NCBI GenBank assembly: GCA_002968845.1
Contig: PVBG01000011.1
Coordinates: forward strand, 1 to 64,000
Length of the DNA: 64,000 nucleotides
Direction: 5' to 3'
DNA from: Neorhizobium tomejilense
GTDB lineage: Bacteria; Pseudomonadota; Alphaproteobacteria; Rhizobiales; Rhizobiaceae
Positions 52,544 to 62,700 of the stretch are shown here, one piece after another (the first letter of the stretch is position 1; each line of letters starts with the position of its first letter). The notes beneath the pieces were generated by a model. It saw nothing but the letters and a program-made list of their open reading frames with translations, did not search any database and had not been told where the DNA came from. The translations under genes were made by a program, and so were the position numbers.

Positions 52544-55500
52544 GAAACGTTCTCCAGAAGTCGGGATGCGATCGCCGAGAAGCCGGCAAGCGGTAGTGGA
52601 AGCCAGTGGGGGCGGCTGCGCACTTCGTAGGCGATCTCGTAGGCAGCCTTTTCGAGCAGGAAGAGATCGAGAATGCGCCCGCGGGCCTCCGGCGCGATGC
52701 GCAACTCCTGTGAGTCGCCCACGGCTTCGAAATAGGCGTCGAGGAAGGCCGGTTCCGCCATCTCCATGAAACGCCCGACCAGCGCCTTGTGGCGGGCGTC
52801 TTCCACCTCGCTGACCATTTCCCGGTCGAGATCGGCAGAGGCTGCGAGATAGCTGAGCGAGCGCAGAAGGCCGGCGACGTCGCGCAAGGGATTGGTCTTG
52901 GCGCGGCGTTCGGAAAGGTCGCGGGTCGGCTCGCCCTCGAAATCGATGATATAGGCATCGCCTTCCGCGACCAGGATCTGGCCGAGATGGAAGTCGCCGT
53001 GATTGCGGGTCATCAGCGTGCCTTCCACTTCGCTTGCCAGATGGGTGGCGAGGCCGAGGAGGTCCTCTCTGCGATCGAGCAGCGATTTAACCTCGCGGGC
53101 GATATCCGATTCGATCCCTTCGACCGTCTTTTCAAGGATCGACAGGCTTTGGGATATCTGAGCCGTGACAGCCGCGCGCCATTTTTCGGCATCCGTTGCC
53201 GTCGCCCGGATCGGTTGGAAGTCCGTGTCTTCAGTCGCCTGGGCGAGGGCCACATGCAGTTCCCCGAGCCGTTTGCCGATCGCCGCCACGAAATTCACGA
53301 GCGGCTTGAAGTGCTCGTCCACCACCTCGCCCTCAAGGCCGGTCACCACGATTTCGTCGATGGCACGGCGCAGGTTGCTGAGCATCCAGTTCCAGGCGTC
53401 GCCCTGGTTGCGGATCGCGCTCTGCACGATGATCAGCGTGTAGCGGTTGCCGTCCGGCGCCGTGCGGGCGACCTCGCCGAGCAGTTGGGCGGTGTTCTGA
53501 TAGCCGACATTGGTCAGGTATCGGGTCATTTCCACTTCGGGATGCATGCCGGGGAAGACGTGGCGGATGAGCTTCACCATCGCCATGTCGCCCAGAATAA
53601 GCGAACTGTTGGATTGCTCGGCGGACAGCCAGTGGACGGCCATCTCGTCGTTGATGGTCAGGCAGTCGAGCTTGTCGGTGCCGATGAATTCCAGCGTGCC
53701 GGCGCGACCGGAGATCACCGACCGCTCGCAGAGGCCGCGGATCACCCCGCGCGCCAGTCCTTCCATCGCGAACCCGTCGGTCAGGAAGCCGACGCGGCGG
53801 CCCTGGCGGATGCGGGCGAGTGCCAGCTGCTGGGCGAGCGCCGTCGGCTGGGCATCATCCCAGGAAACGGCGAGCGGCAGCAGGTAGGTATCCTTGCGCC
53901 CGTTCACCTCGGCTTCGAGCTCTCCGAGCAGGATGTTGTTGGCAAACGCGATCGGCATTGCGGCGACCAGCGAAGCACCGCTCAGGACTTCGCCTTTCGC
54001 GCCGAACCAGCGGCGCTTACCGAGATAGGCAGGCAGGACTTCGTTCGACAACGTCGCCGACAGCCTCGGCTGATCGACCAGTTCCTGAAGGTCGCGGCGT
54101 ACCACCATGGTCACCATGTCCTGCATCTGCTCCGGCGGTTCCTTGCGCCAGACAGGGCCGTCGGCTTCCGCCACCAGATGGAACCAGAAGAAACCGTAGG
54201 GCTGCAGCGTGAGCAGGTAGGTCAGCTGGCCGATCGGCGGGAACGGCGACATGCCGGAAAGCTCGATCGGCACGCGCCCGGCAAACTGTGCCAGGTCGAG
54301 TTCGACCGCCTGCGGCAGGCGCGAGAGATTGGCGACGCAGAGGATCGTGTCGCCGTTATATTCACGCAGATAGGCAAGAATCTTGCGGTTGCCCGGCGCC
54401 AGGAATCTGAGCGCGCCGCGCCCGAATGCGGAATGTTTGTTGCGCAAGGCCAGCATCCGCCGCGTCCAGTTGAGCAGCGAATGGGCGTCGGCCCCCTGCG
54501 CCTCGACATTGAGCGCTTCATATCCGTAGAGCGGATCCATTATCGGCGGCAGCACCAGCCGGGCCGGGTCGGCCTTGGAAAACCCGCCATTTCGGTCCGG
54601 CGACCACTGCATCGGGGTGCGCACCCCGTCGCGGTCGCCGAGGTAGATGTTGTCGCCCATGCCGATCTCGTCGCCGTAATAGAGAACCGGCGTTCCGGGC
54701 ATGGAGAGAAGCAGCGCGTTCATCAGCTCGATGCGCCGGCGGTCGCGCTCCATCAGCGGCGCAAGGCGACGGCGGATGCCGAGGTTGATGCGCGCGCGGC
54801 GGTCGGCGGCATAGATGTTCCAGAGGTAGTCGCGCTCCTCGTCGGTCACCATTTCGAGCGTCAGCTCGTCGTGATTGCGAAGAAAGATCGCCCATTGGCA
54901 GTTTTCCGGGATTTCCGGCGTCTGCCGCATGATGTCGGTGATCGGGAAGCGGTCTTCCTTGGCGATCGCCATGTACATGCGCGGCATCAGCGGGAAGTGG
55001 AATGCCATGTTGCATTCGTCGCCGTCGCCGAAATATTCGCTCGTATCCTCAGGCCACTGATTGGCCTCGGCGAGCAGCATCTTGCCCGGGTGCGTGGAAT
55101 CGAGCGACGCGCGGATCTTCTTCAGAATCTCGTGCGTCTCGGGCAGGTTCTCGTTGTTCGTGCCCTCGCGCTCGACGAGATAGGGGATCGCATCGAGCCG
55201 GAACCCGTCGATGCCGGTATCTGCCCAGAAGCGCATCACGCCGAGCAGTTCCTCCAGCACCTGCGGATTGTCGAAGTTGAGGTCCGGCTGGTGGGAATAG
55301 AAGCGGTGCCAGTAATAGGCGCCGGCGACCGGGTCCCAGGTCCAGTTGGATTTTTCGGTGTCGAGGAAGATGATCCGGGTTTCCGGGAATTTCTGATCCG
55401 TATCCGACCAGACGTAGAAGTCCCGTTCCGGAGAGCCGGGCGGCGCATGGCGCGCCCGCTGAAACCACGGATGCTGGTCGGAGGTGTGGTTGATGACGAG

Positions 55501-55851
55501 CTCGATGATGACCCGGATGCCCCGCTGGTGCGCCGCCTCGACGAAGGCCTGGAACTCCTCGATCGTGCCGTAGTCGGAGCTGACATTGCCGTAGTCGGCG
55601 ATGTCGTATCCGTCGTCGCGGCGCGGCGAGGGGAAGAAGGGCAGCAGCCAGATCGCATTGGCGCCGAGCGAGGCGATATGGTCGAGCTTTTCGTGCAGGC
55701 CCTGAAAGTCGCCGATCCCGTCGCCATTGGCATCGAAGAACGATTTGATGTGGAGCTGATAGATGATGGCATCCTTATACCATAGCGGATCGCCCTCATT
55801 CATCTGCGCCTGGTTCTGCCCCTGGCTCCGGTTCGCGCTCGTCATATCCAT
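52540..55851 (-). CDS. treS: Trehalose synthase fused to maltokinase
   Basis: The 1103-residue bifunctional protein converts trehalose to maltose and phosphorylates maltose to maltose 1-phosphate. Residues 25 to about 560 are TreS (GH13): [19 protein letters not shown], the nucleophile in [17 protein letters not shown], the acid in [20 protein letters not shown] and [12 protein letters not shown]. Residues about 590-1103 are the maltokinase (Pep2): [16 protein letters not shown], the catalytic [20 protein letters not shown] and [20 protein letters not shown]. The start has GGAGGAAAG before it. It begins 12 nt after glgE, supplying that enzyme's donor substrate. Such fusions occur in many proteobacteria. 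Confidence 0.96.
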   Translation of the reverse strand: MDMTSANRSQGQNQAQMNEGDPLWYKDAIIYQLHIKSFFDANGDGIGDFQGLHEKLDHIASLGANAIWLLPFFPSPRRDDGYDIADYGNVSSDYGTIEEFQAFVEAAHQRGIRVIIELVINHTSDQHPWFQRARHAPPGSPERDFYVWSDTDQKFPETRIIFLDTEKSNWTWDPVAGAYYWHRFYSHQPDLNFDNPQVLEELLGVMRFWADTGIDGFRLDAIPYLVEREGTNNENLPETHEILKKIRASLDSTHPGKMLLAEANQWPEDTSEYFGDGDECNMAFHFPLMPRMYMAIAKEDRFPITDIMRQTPEIPENCQWAIFLRNHDELTLEMVTDEERDYLWNIYAADRRARINLGIRRRLAPLMERDRRRIELMNALLLSMPGTPVLYYGDEIGMGDNIYLGDRDGVRTPMQWSPDRNGGFSKADPARLVLPPIMDPLYGYEALNVEAQGADAHSLLNWTRRMLALRNKHSAFGRGALRFLAPGNRKILAYLREYNGDTILCVANLSRLPQAVELDLAQFAGRVPIELSGMSPFPPIGQLTYLLTLQPYGFFWFHLVAEADGPVWRKEPPEQMQDMVTMVVRRDLQELVDQPRLSATLSNEVLPAYLGKRRWFGAKGEVLSGASLVAAMPIAFANNILLGELEAEVNGRKDTYLLPLAVSWDDAQPTALAQQLALARIRQGRRVGFLTDGFAMEGLARGVIRGLCERSVISGRAGTLEFIGTDKLDCLTINDEMAVHWLSAEQSNSSLILGDMAMVKLIRHVFPGMHPEVEMTRYLTNVGYQNTAQLLGEVARTAPDGNRYTLIIVQSAIRNQGDAWNWMLSNLRRAIDEIVVTGLEGEVVDEHFKPLVNFVAAIGKRLGELHVALAQATEDTDFQPIRATATDAEKWRAAVTAQISQSLSILEKTVEGIESDIAREVKSLLDRREDLLGLATHLASEVEGTLMTRNHGDFHLGQILVAEGDAYIIDFEGEPTRDLSERRAKTNPLRDVAGLLRSLSYLAASADLDREMVSEVEDARHKALVGRFMEMAEPAFLDAYFEAVGDSQELRIAPEARGRILDLFLLEKAAYEIAYEVRSRPHWLPLPLAGFSAIASRLLENVS

Positions 55852-55863
55852 TTGCTTTCCTCC

Positions 55864-58800
55864 CTATCGCACGCGCCAGATCGCGAAAGGCAGGCCCCAA
55901 TGGGGATCGAGACGCAGCCTCTGCACCTTGCCGGCCCAGGTGAATTTGTGGCCGGTGATCAGGTCTTCGACGTCAAGTGCGCCATGGTCCGGGAGGTTCC
56001 ATGACCAGAGCGGAATTTCGACATCCGCCTCCTGGGCATTGTAAGGATCGAGGTTGATCGCGATCAGGAGGACGTTCTCGCGACCGGCACTCGCCTTCTC
56101 GAAGAACATGATGTTGTCGTTCCAGGCTGGGAGAAGCTGCAGGCCGAGATGCGAATGCAGCGCCGGGTTCTCCCGGCGGAGCCGGTTGAGAAGCGTGATC
56201 TCGCCCTTGATGTTGCCCGGGCGGTCGTAGTCCCAGGCGCGGATCTCGTATTTCTCCGAATCCGCATATTCCTTGCGCTTGGCGTCCGGCCGTCCTTCGC
56301 AGAGTTCGAAACCGTTATAGACGCCCCAGAGGCCGGACAGCGTCGCGGCAAGTGCTGCGCGGATCAGATAGGCGGGACGCGGCGCGTTCTGCAGGAAGTC
56401 CGGGTTGATGTCGTGGGTGTTGACGAAGAAATGCGGCCGGAAGAACTCCTTCGGCTCCTCGGTGGTGATCTCGCGCATATACTGCTCGAGCTCCCACTTG
56501 GCATTGCGCCAGGTGAAATAGGTATAGGACTGCGAGAAGCCGACCTTGGCGAGCCGGTACATGACTTTCGGCTTGGTGAAGGCCTCCGACAGGAAGACGA
56601 CGTCCGGATGCCGCGCGCGGATGTCGGCGATCAGCCACTCCCAGAAGGGGAAGGGTTTGGTGTGCGGATTGTCGACGCGGAACAGCTTTACGCCGTTGTC
56701 GACCCATTTCTGCACGACATCGCGGAGCTCGACCCAGAGCGAGGGGATTGCGTCATGGGCGTAGAAATCGACGTTGACGATGTCTTCGTATTTCTTCGGT
56801 GGGTTTTCCGCATAACGGATCGTTCCGTCCGGCCGCCAGTCGAACCAGCCGGGATGCGATTTCAGCCACGGATGGTCGGGCGAAGCCTGGATCGCGAGGT
56901 CGAGCGCGATTTCGAGGCCCTCGTCCTTGGCGGCGTCCACCAGCCGGCGGAAGTCCTCGAACGTGCCGAGTTCAGGGTGAATAGCATCATGGCCGCCTTC
57001 CTCCGAGCCGATCGCATAGGGGCTGCCCGGATCCTCCGGTGCGGGGCTCAGCGAATTGTTCTTGCCCTTGCGGTTGGTCTTGCCGATCGGGTGGATGGGC
57101 GGGAAATAGAGAACGTCGAAACCCATGTCGCGGATGGCGGGCAGTCGCCTGATGACGTCGTCGAAGGTGCCGTGCCGGTTCGGATCGCCACTCTGCGAGC
57201 GGGGAAAGATCTGGTACCAACTGGCGAAACCGGCAGCGATACGTTCCGCATCGACCGGGATCGCCTGCGAGCGGACCTTGAACGGCCGGCGGTCGGCCTC
57301 CGCCATCAGATCCGCGGTCTCGGGCGCCAGAAGGATTTCCGTGCGCTGCGGGTCTTGCACCTCGGTCAGCTTGTCGAACAGGCTTTTAAGGCGGGTCTTG
57401 ATCCTGCCCGACGAATTGTCCAGCGCATCGAGAACGAGGTTGATGCCCTCCTGGATTTCCAGCCGCAGATCGAGCCGCGCCTCGTGCTTCTTCACGAACT
57501 CATAGCGGAAGATCGCAAAGGGATTGCGCCAGGCTTCGATCAGGAACTCGTGGCGGCCCATCCGCTTCAGCGTGAATTCCGCGTTCCAGCGATCGTTCAG
57601 CACGAGCTGCATGCGCTCCTCGGTCCATTCCGTCTCGTCGGCCGCACGCCACAACAGCGCCGCCGCCAACGGATCATGGCCATCCCCGAAAATGTCCGCC
57701 TCGACCTTCACCGTCTCGCCGACCACCCGTTTGACCACGAAACGGCCGTCATCGACGGAAGGCGTGATCTTCTCAATTGCCAGCCGGGGTGAGGCGGTCG
57801 CCTTGTCGACCGAGGGTACCGGCGCGGCATCGACAATCGGCACCGACGACCGGCCTTCGAATATCCTGATCTCGCCGGGTTTCAGCTTGAGCTGTGCGGC
57901 AAAGGCTTCGCCATCCGCCTCCGGCGCTTCGAGCGGCAGGAACGGCGAAGCAGCCTCGCGGAGGGCGTTGAAGGGTGCCGCCACGGCACGGCGCAGATCG
58001 CGGTTCAAAACCACGACCCGCACCTTCTGCGCCGAACGGACGTCTTCCCGGTCGGTCTGCATCAGCGCCACGGCGGGCGTCTGGCTGGTGGAGATGAGAC
58101 GGAGCGGCTGGCGGGCGAACCCGGCAGCGGTCTTGTTGGTACCGGCATTGACGCTGCGTATATCGACCGAGAGGTCGAAGGAGCCCTGTTCGCGCAGGCC
58201 CCGGAGGCCCATCCCGTCACCGTGCAGCGGATCGAGCGGCGTGGAAGCGCCGAATTCGAAACCCATCGGGATCATCAGCCCGCTTGCGAAGGTCGAGGCG
58301 AGCTTCAGCGATCGGACCGCCTTCCTTTGCAGCACTTCGCAACTGTCTGTGCCATGGGCGATGCGTTTGCCGAAAGGCGCTTCCGGAAACGTGACCTGAT
58401 ACCCGAGCTGCCGCTGGATCTGGTATTCGTCGAGGATCCAGCGCTCCTCCAGGTTCCACCAGGCAAGCGACGAGAAGCTGCCGTCGAAACCCGCGCCCTC
58501 GAGCGCCCTCCGATCCTCGAAAGAGGTGCCGGGCGTCCATGCCAGAAACGTGGTTTCCGGCGTCGCCTTGCGGGTCGAGACGATCAGGTCGTACCAGGCT
58601 TCCGGCGCCAGGCGGCCGATGCCGAGGCAGCGGAAACCGGCAATCCCGAGGCCGGCAAGCCGCGCCATGCGGTTGCGCCAATCCTCGATATGGCGGGCTT
58701 CGCTCATGAAGTCGATGCCGCGGCTGCAGCTGTCGCGCGGCGCGACACGCGGATCGGCAAGGATCGGCCCTGCATGTTCCGCATCCACCGCGACCCGGTC

Positions 58801-59118
58801 GACGACGAGGTCGAGCATCAGCTTGACCTTGCTTTCGCCCGCCGCCTGGATCAGCGCCTTTATGCCGTCCTCGACGGAGGAACCGAGCTGAAGCTCCGGG
58901 TCGAGCCGATCGAAATTCTTCGTCACGAAGACGCTGGCATTGCGGCCCCGTTCGAAAAGCGGCGCGGTCAGCACCGTATCGAAACCGAGATCCCTGGCAT
59001 GCGCGAAAACCTCGCGCCAGGCTTCGAGCCCCCTCAGCGTCAGGGGATGAACGTAGTAGATCTGTGGTGGGAGTTGCGCGAGGGATGTCCCGGCGATGAA
59101 TTGGGGGCGCGTGTTCAT
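55864..59118 (-). CDS. glgE: Alpha-1,4-glucan:maltose-1-phosphate maltosyltransferase with N-terminal pseudo-amylase domain
   Basis: GlgE transfers maltose from maltose 1-phosphate to a growing alpha-1,4-glucan. At 1084 residues it is some 400 longer than actinobacterial GlgE (about 660-700). Residues from about 445 form the complete enzyme: ITPSVDDGRFVVKRVVGETV, YFPPIHPIGKTNRKGKNNSL, the nucleophile Asp in GVKLFRVDNPHTKPFPFWEW and the acid Glu in VVFLSEAFTKPKVMYRLAKV. Residues 1-440 look like a second GH13 barrel (YYVHPLTLRGLEAWREVFAH, LMLDLVVDRVA), but the nucleophile region reads GIAGFRCLGIGRLAPEAWYD, with no Asp at the usual place. It starts with ATG after GAGGAAAA and leads the glgE-treS-glgB operon. 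Confidence 0.95.
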   Translation of the reverse strand: MNTRPQFIAGTSLAQLPPQIYYVHPLTLRGLEAWREVFAHARDLGFDTVLTAPLFERGRNASVFVTKNFDRLDPELQLGSSVEDGIKALIQAAGESKVKLMLDLVVDRVAVDAEHAGPILADPRVAPRDSCSRGIDFMSEARHIEDWRNRMARLAGLGIAGFRCLGIGRLAPEAWYDLIVSTRKATPETTFLAWTPGTSFEDRRALEGAGFDGSFSSLAWWNLEERWILDEYQIQRQLGYQVTFPEAPFGKRIAHGTDSCEVLQRKAVRSLKLASTFASGLMIPMGFEFGASTPLDPLHGDGMGLRGLREQGSFDLSVDIRSVNAGTNKTAAGFARQPLRLISTSQTPAVALMQTDREDVRSAQKVRVVVLNRDLRRAVAAPFNALREAASPFLPLEAPEADGEAFAAQLKLKPGEIRIFEGRSSVPIVDAAPVPSVDKATASPRLAIEKITPSVDDGRFVVKRVVGETVKVEADIFGDGHDPLAAALLWRAADETEWTEERMQLVLNDRWNAEFTLKRMGRHEFLIEAWRNPFAIFRYEFVKKHEARLDLRLEIQEGINLVLDALDNSSGRIKTRLKSLFDKLTEVQDPQRTEILLAPETADLMAEADRRPFKVRSQAIPVDAERIAAGFASWYQIFPRSQSGDPNRHGTFDDVIRRLPAIRDMGFDVLYFPPIHPIGKTNRKGKNNSLSPAPEDPGSPYAIGSEEGGHDAIHPELGTFEDFRRLVDAAKDEGLEIALDLAIQASPDHPWLKSHPGWFDWRPDGTIRYAENPPKKYEDIVNVDFYAHDAIPSLWVELRDVVQKWVDNGVKLFRVDNPHTKPFPFWEWLIADIRARHPDVVFLSEAFTKPKVMYRLAKVGFSQSYTYFTWRNAKWELEQYMREITTEEPKEFFRPHFFVNTHDINPDFLQNAPRPAYLIRAALAATLSGLWGVYNGFELCEGRPDAKRKEYADSEKYEIRAWDYDRPGNIKGEITLLNRLRRENPALHSHLGLQLLPAWNDNIMFFEKASAGRENVLLIAINLDPYNAQEADVEIPLWSWNLPDHGALDVEDLITGHKFTWAGKVQRLRLDPHWGLPFAIWRVR

Positions 59119-59326
59119 CGGATTTTCCTCGCCGCAGATTAAAGCCGTCGAATTTGCGGTCTAACTGTCGGACGGCGGCGCTTGTTCCGATAAAAGTCCT
59201 GAGGCCAGCCGGTTTTCACGCTCTCCGGACATGCATCTTGACGGAAGCCATTGAAGCAGATGATCAATCCGCAGTTGTCCCCGAGGTTGCCTCACAGGCC
59301 TTATTTTCCGACAAGCTGAAACAGAA

Positions 59327-59350
59327 AAGGCCGGAGATCGCTCCGGCCTT
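59327..59350 (-). terminator. Terminator of the Bug-type receptor gene
   Basis: AAGGCCGGAG (59327-59336) pairs perfectly with CTCCGGCCTT (59341-59350), loop ATCG. On the minus strand it is followed by TTCTGTTT. It separates this gene from glgE. The rest of 59119-59326 holds the glgE promoter region. Confidence 0.85.
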
Positions 59351-59376
59351 GATGGTGCGGTCATGCTTCCGGAAGC

Positions 59377-60357
59377 CTACTGCTTTTCGATCTTGCCGAT
59401 CTTGGCCCACCCTTCCCAGCGCTTGGTGTCCATCGTCGCATAGTCGAGGGTCGCCTGCGGGCTGTCGAGCGTCATCGGCTCGCCGCCATTGGTGCCGACG
59501 AACTTGCGGGCGTCCTCGCTGGTGGTGACCTGCGTCATCACCTTGTGCATCTTGTCGAGGATGGCCTTCGGTGTGCCCTTCGGCGCGGCGAGAACCCACC
59601 AGATGCGGACGTCGACATTCGGCACGCCTTCTTCGGCGAAGGTCGGGATATCGGGGACAGAGGAAATGCGCTTCGCCGTGCTGACGGCCAGCACCCGCAG
59701 CGTTCCGTCACGCGAACGGGCAAGGCCGAAGACCGGGTCGCCGACCATGTAGTCGATGGCGCCGCTTGCAAAGTCGTTGAGCGAGTCCGCGCTGGTCTTG
59801 TAGCGAACCTGAAGCGTGTCCGGCACGCCGGTATTGGCCTTGTACATTTCGGCCAGGATTACCGACGGGAAGTTCGACGTGGCGTAGGAGCCCTTGGCGC
59901 CCTTTTCCTTCATCGCCTTGGTCAGGTCGGAAATCTTCTGGTAGGGCGACTTGGCGTTGACCAGCATCATGAATGCCTGGCTGAACACCGGCGCGACATA
60001 ATCGAAATCCTTGAGCGGATCATAGGGCGGGGCGTTGAAGACGTAGGGTGCGGCGGTGAACTGGTCTGCCGAGCCGATCAGCATCGTGTAACCGTCCGGC
60101 TTGGCGTTCTTGAGCGCCACGACCGAAAGGCTTCCGAGGCCGCCCGGCTTGTTGTCGACGATGACGGTCTGCTTGAGCTGCTCTTCGAGTTTCTTGGCGA
60201 AGAAGCGGGCATAGACGTCCGCGCCGCTGCCGGCCGGGAAACCGGCGATCAGCGTGATCTGCCGGCTTGGGTAATTGTCGTCGGCGGCGGTGGCTATACC
60301 TCCCGGAACGCATGCGGAAAACACCAGCGCTAGGGCGCCTGCTAGAAATTTCTTCAC
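59377..60357 (-). CDS. Tripartite tricarboxylate transporter receptor (Bug family), orphan
   Basis: The 326-residue periplasmic binding protein has a signal peptide (MKKFLAGALALVFSACVPGG, cleavage near ATAADD) and the Bug/TctC blocks YPSRQITLIAGFPAGSGADV, VIVDNKPGGLGSLSVVALKN and DGYTMLIGS. The family binds carboxylates or aromatic acids for TctAB permeases, or works without one. No TctA or TctB gene is in the window. The ligand cannot be named. The Cys in the signal region (SACVPG) could also be a lipobox, making it a lipoprotein. Confidence 0.9.
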   Translation of the reverse strand: MKKFLAGALALVFSACVPGGIATAADDNYPSRQITLIAGFPAGSGADVYARFFAKKLEEQLKQTVIVDNKPGGLGSLSVVALKNAKPDGYTMLIGSADQFTAAPYVFNAPPYDPLKDFDYVAPVFSQAFMMLVNAKSPYQKISDLTKAMKEKGAKGSYATSNFPSVILAEMYKANTGVPDTLQVRYKTSADSLNDFASGAIDYMVGDPVFGLARSRDGTLRVLAVSTAKRISSVPDIPTFAEEGVPNVDVRIWWVLAAPKGTPKAILDKMHKVMTQVTTSEDARKFVGTNGGEPMTLDSPQATLDYATMDTKRWEGWAKIGKIEKQ

Positions 60358-60688
60358 TGCACTCTCCTCCTAGAGTCAGTCCGGAACATCGCGGGCGAAG
60401 CCGGAATGTGATGACGCGAACAGTCTCCTCCCGCTCGCGTCGTGATATAAGGAGGCCATACATTTTGAAGGCCGTCAAACGCTCTGCCGGCGTGAAAGCG
60501 CCTTCAAGCCGAAATCTAATGGCTCTAAGGGCCGCGCTTATGCTGCAACGTTGCAATGCTTGTTTTGTGGGCGATTTCCAGCACGAAACTGCAATATTCC
60601 GCCACTCGGAAAGCCGGACCAAGATAGGAGGCTCGTCATTCTTGGGGCATGCGCCGACGTGCTGGTTACATGCGGGTAAATTGAAAGA
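60358..60688. other. Intergenic region upstream of the Bug gene, with a small palindrome
   Basis: No supported gene is seen. TGCAACGTTGCA (60544-60555) is a perfect 12-bp palindrome. It shares the half-site TGCAAC with the LacI-type operator at 62701, though its centre is shorter by two bases. The region should contain the Bug promoter and the 3' end of the cupin transcript. Confidence 0.4.
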
Positions 60689-61207
60689 TCAGCGCCGCGA
60701 CCATGCGCGAAGAAGAGCACCACCCGCGCCTCCCACAGGATCTGTCCTGGGAAGCGGCAGGCTGGCGATCCGGGCAACGTGCGCTTCGCTCGCCGGCCCT
60801 GTCTGGATATCCGCCTCCTGTCCGGGCGGGTAGGCGCCGATCACCAGGAAATCCCGGCTGGCATCGATCCGCATGTGGCCGGTGCCGGCAGGCAGGATCA
60901 GGCAGTCTCCGGCATGGACGCTGAGTTCCGTGCCGTCAGGCCCGCCGATCAGCAGCCGTGCCCGGCCGCCGGCGATGCCCAGCACTTCGTGGGCGCCGGT
61001 GTGATAATGCTGATAATCGAAGACGCCATTGCGCCAGATCCCCTCCCAGCCATTTTCGCTGAACCGGCTTTCGAACTTCGGCGCCATCTCGCCTTCCGCC
61101 GCGATGGCTTGGCGACAGACCAGCACCGGCAAACCGGGATTGTTCGGCACCCAGTCGCTGGGCTCGAAGAAAATGGGTTCGAAGGTGGAGTCGGCGGTTG
61201 AGGTCAT
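60689..61207 (-). CDS. Cupin-domain protein
   Basis: The 172-residue protein has one cupin fold: the motif YQHYHTGAHEVLGIAGGRAR, with His residues for a metal, and LSVHAGDCLILPAGTGHMRI as the second cupin motif. A Pro/Gly-rich C-terminal tail (LPRTDPVGGAGGALLRAWSR) follows. Function and substrate are unknown. It is 25 nt downstream of the DUF3175 gene on the same strand, and the two may be transcribed with the LacI gene. Confidence 0.82.
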   Translation of the reverse strand: MTSTADSTFEPIFFEPSDWVPNNPGLPVLVCRQAIAAEGEMAPKFESRFSENGWEGIWRNGVFDYQHYHTGAHEVLGIAGGRARLLIGGPDGTELSVHAGDCLILPAGTGHMRIDASRDFLVIGAYPPGQEADIQTGPASEAHVARIASLPLPRTDPVGGAGGALLRAWSRR

Positions 61208-61232
61208 GGCATCGAGGCTCGGCGGCGTGATC

Positions 61233-61526
61233 TTAATGCTTCGATCCAGGGCCGAAATCCTTGCGAAGCTCGTCCTTGGCCTTTTCCAGGGTGGAGCGGC
61301 GCGATTTCGAAAGCTGTTCGCCGGCGCGGTTGATGTAGAAATTCAGCATCGACATGGCCGACTGGAACGGGCTCGACTTGCGCCTGTCGCTTGTTTCGGC
61401 GGAGTGCTTGAGGGAATCGGCGATCTTTTTCGGGCTGCGCGATTTGAACACGCCATCCTTCAGGTCCATGGCGTCGCTGTGTTCGGCAACGTCCTTCGAC
61501 CATTTCTTCTTGTTCTTCTTTGGCAT
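61233..61526 (-). CDS. DUF3175 family small basic protein
   Basis: The 97-residue, strongly basic product begins MPKKNKKKWSKDVAEHSDAM and has the family block FKSRSPKKIADSLKHSAETS then SPFQSAMSMLNFYINRAG. DUF3175 proteins are widespread in alphaproteobacteria and uncharacterised; the basic N-terminus suggests nucleic-acid binding. The ATG at 61526 has GGGAGG upstream. It is 64 nt after the lacI-family stop. Confidence 0.85.
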   Translation of the reverse strand: MPKKNKKKWSKDVAEHSDAMDLKDGVFKSRSPKKIADSLKHSAETSDRRKSSPFQSAMSMLNFYINRAGEQLSKSRRSTLEKAKDELRKDFGPGSKH

Positions 61527-61590
61527 GGGAACCTCCCGTGGAAGATTGCATATCCTCCCAAACCGGCCGCTGCCGGCAAGGTTCCCGCGT

Positions 61591-62583
61591 CTATCGCGCC
61601 GCGGCCGTCGTATTACGCACCACGAGATGCGTTTCCAGCACATAGCGCACGTCGCGGATGGCGCGCGACTGCAGCATGTCGAGGAGCAGCGAGACGGCGA
61701 CCCGGCCAGCCTCCGTCGATCGGTTGGAGACGGATGTCAGCGCGGGATAGGTGACGGCCCCAAGCACGTCGTCGCAGCCGATCAGGCTGAAATCGCCGGG
61801 CACCGAGACCCGCTTTTCGGAAAGCCCGGCCAGCACGCCCTGCGCCGTCAGGTCATCGAAGGCGACGGCAGCCGTGGCGCCGGTGGCGAGGATCGCGCTG
61901 ACCGCGTTGCGGCCGGAATTGTAGCTTGCGAGCACCGCCGGCACGGTTTCGACCACGATATCGAGCCTTGATGCCGCGGCCTTGATGGCGGTGCGGCGCT
62001 GCTTGTTTGACCAGGAATTCGACGGACCGCTGACATAGACGATCCGGCGGTGCCCGAGCTTCGCGAGATGCTCGACGGCCTCGCGAACACCCGAGCCGCT
62101 GTCGATCAGCACCCGCGGGATGCCGTCGATATCGCGGTTAATCAGCACCAGCGGCAATTGGCCGGCATGGGCGCGGATGCGCTCGTCCGAAAGGCGTGAG
62201 GAGGCGAGCACGAGGCCTTCCACTTGGCCGGCGAACCGGCCGACCAGCTTGTCCTCCTGCTTCGGATTCTCCTCGGTATTGCCGAGGAAGATGCAGAAAT
62301 CGGACCTGTCAGCTTCGAGCTGGGCCGCCTGGATCAGCGGCGGAAAGAACGGGTTGGCGATATCGGGCACGATCAGACCGACATTGCCGTGCCGCCCGGT
62401 GCTGAGCGCCCGCGCGGTGTGGTTAGGCACATAACCGAGCGCTTCCGCCGCCTTCATGATCCGCGTCACGGTTTCCGGGGAGAGCATGTCCGGCCGCGTG
62501 AAGGCGCGCGAGACGCTGGAACGCGCAACGCCTGCCGCATCCGCGACCTGGCTGATGGTGACGCCTTTGGTCCGCTTGATCAT
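61591..62583 (-). CDS. LacI-family transcriptional regulator
   Basis: The 330-residue repressor has the LacI HTH (VTISQVADAAGVARSSVSRA then FTRPDMLSPETVTRIMKAAE), the hinge helix (NHTARALSTGRHGNVGLI) and a periplasmic-binding-like effector domain (VLINRDIDGIPRVLIDSGSG, SLIGCDDVLGAVTYPALTSV). It is divergent from the nagB-like gene and should bind the palindrome at 62701-62718, responding to an amino-sugar phosphate or related ligand. The ATG at 62583 is set by the HTH. Confidence 0.92.
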   Translation of the reverse strand: MIKRTKGVTISQVADAAGVARSSVSRAFTRPDMLSPETVTRIMKAAEALGYVPNHTARALSTGRHGNVGLIVPDIANPFFPPLIQAAQLEADRSDFCIFLGNTEENPKQEDKLVGRFAGQVEGLVLASSRLSDERIRAHAGQLPLVLINRDIDGIPRVLIDSGSGVREAVEHLAKLGHRRIVYVSGPSNSWSNKQRRTAIKAAASRLDIVVETVPAVLASYNSGRNAVSAILATGATAAVAFDDLTAQGVLAGLSEKRVSVPGDFSLIGCDDVLGAVTYPALTSVSNRSTEAGRVAVSLLLDMLQSRAIRDVRYVLETHLVVRNTTAAAR

Positions 62584-62700
62584 CGGCCCCGCTTGATCGT
62601 GGAAATTGAGAACTCGCCCGTTTGGCCCTGGCACTTAGCATGAAGTCCGAGGCGCTATCAATTCTGCCCCACCCTTGCAGACTGACATTCATCCACTTGA

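Noticed and set aside
52789..55785. A 998-codon open frame opposite the treS-maltokinase gene, and similar long frames opposite glgB, glgE, the DUF1217 gene and the chemoreceptors
   Set aside because: All lie wholly inside strongly supported genes, carry no recognisable domain, and are explained by codon bias.
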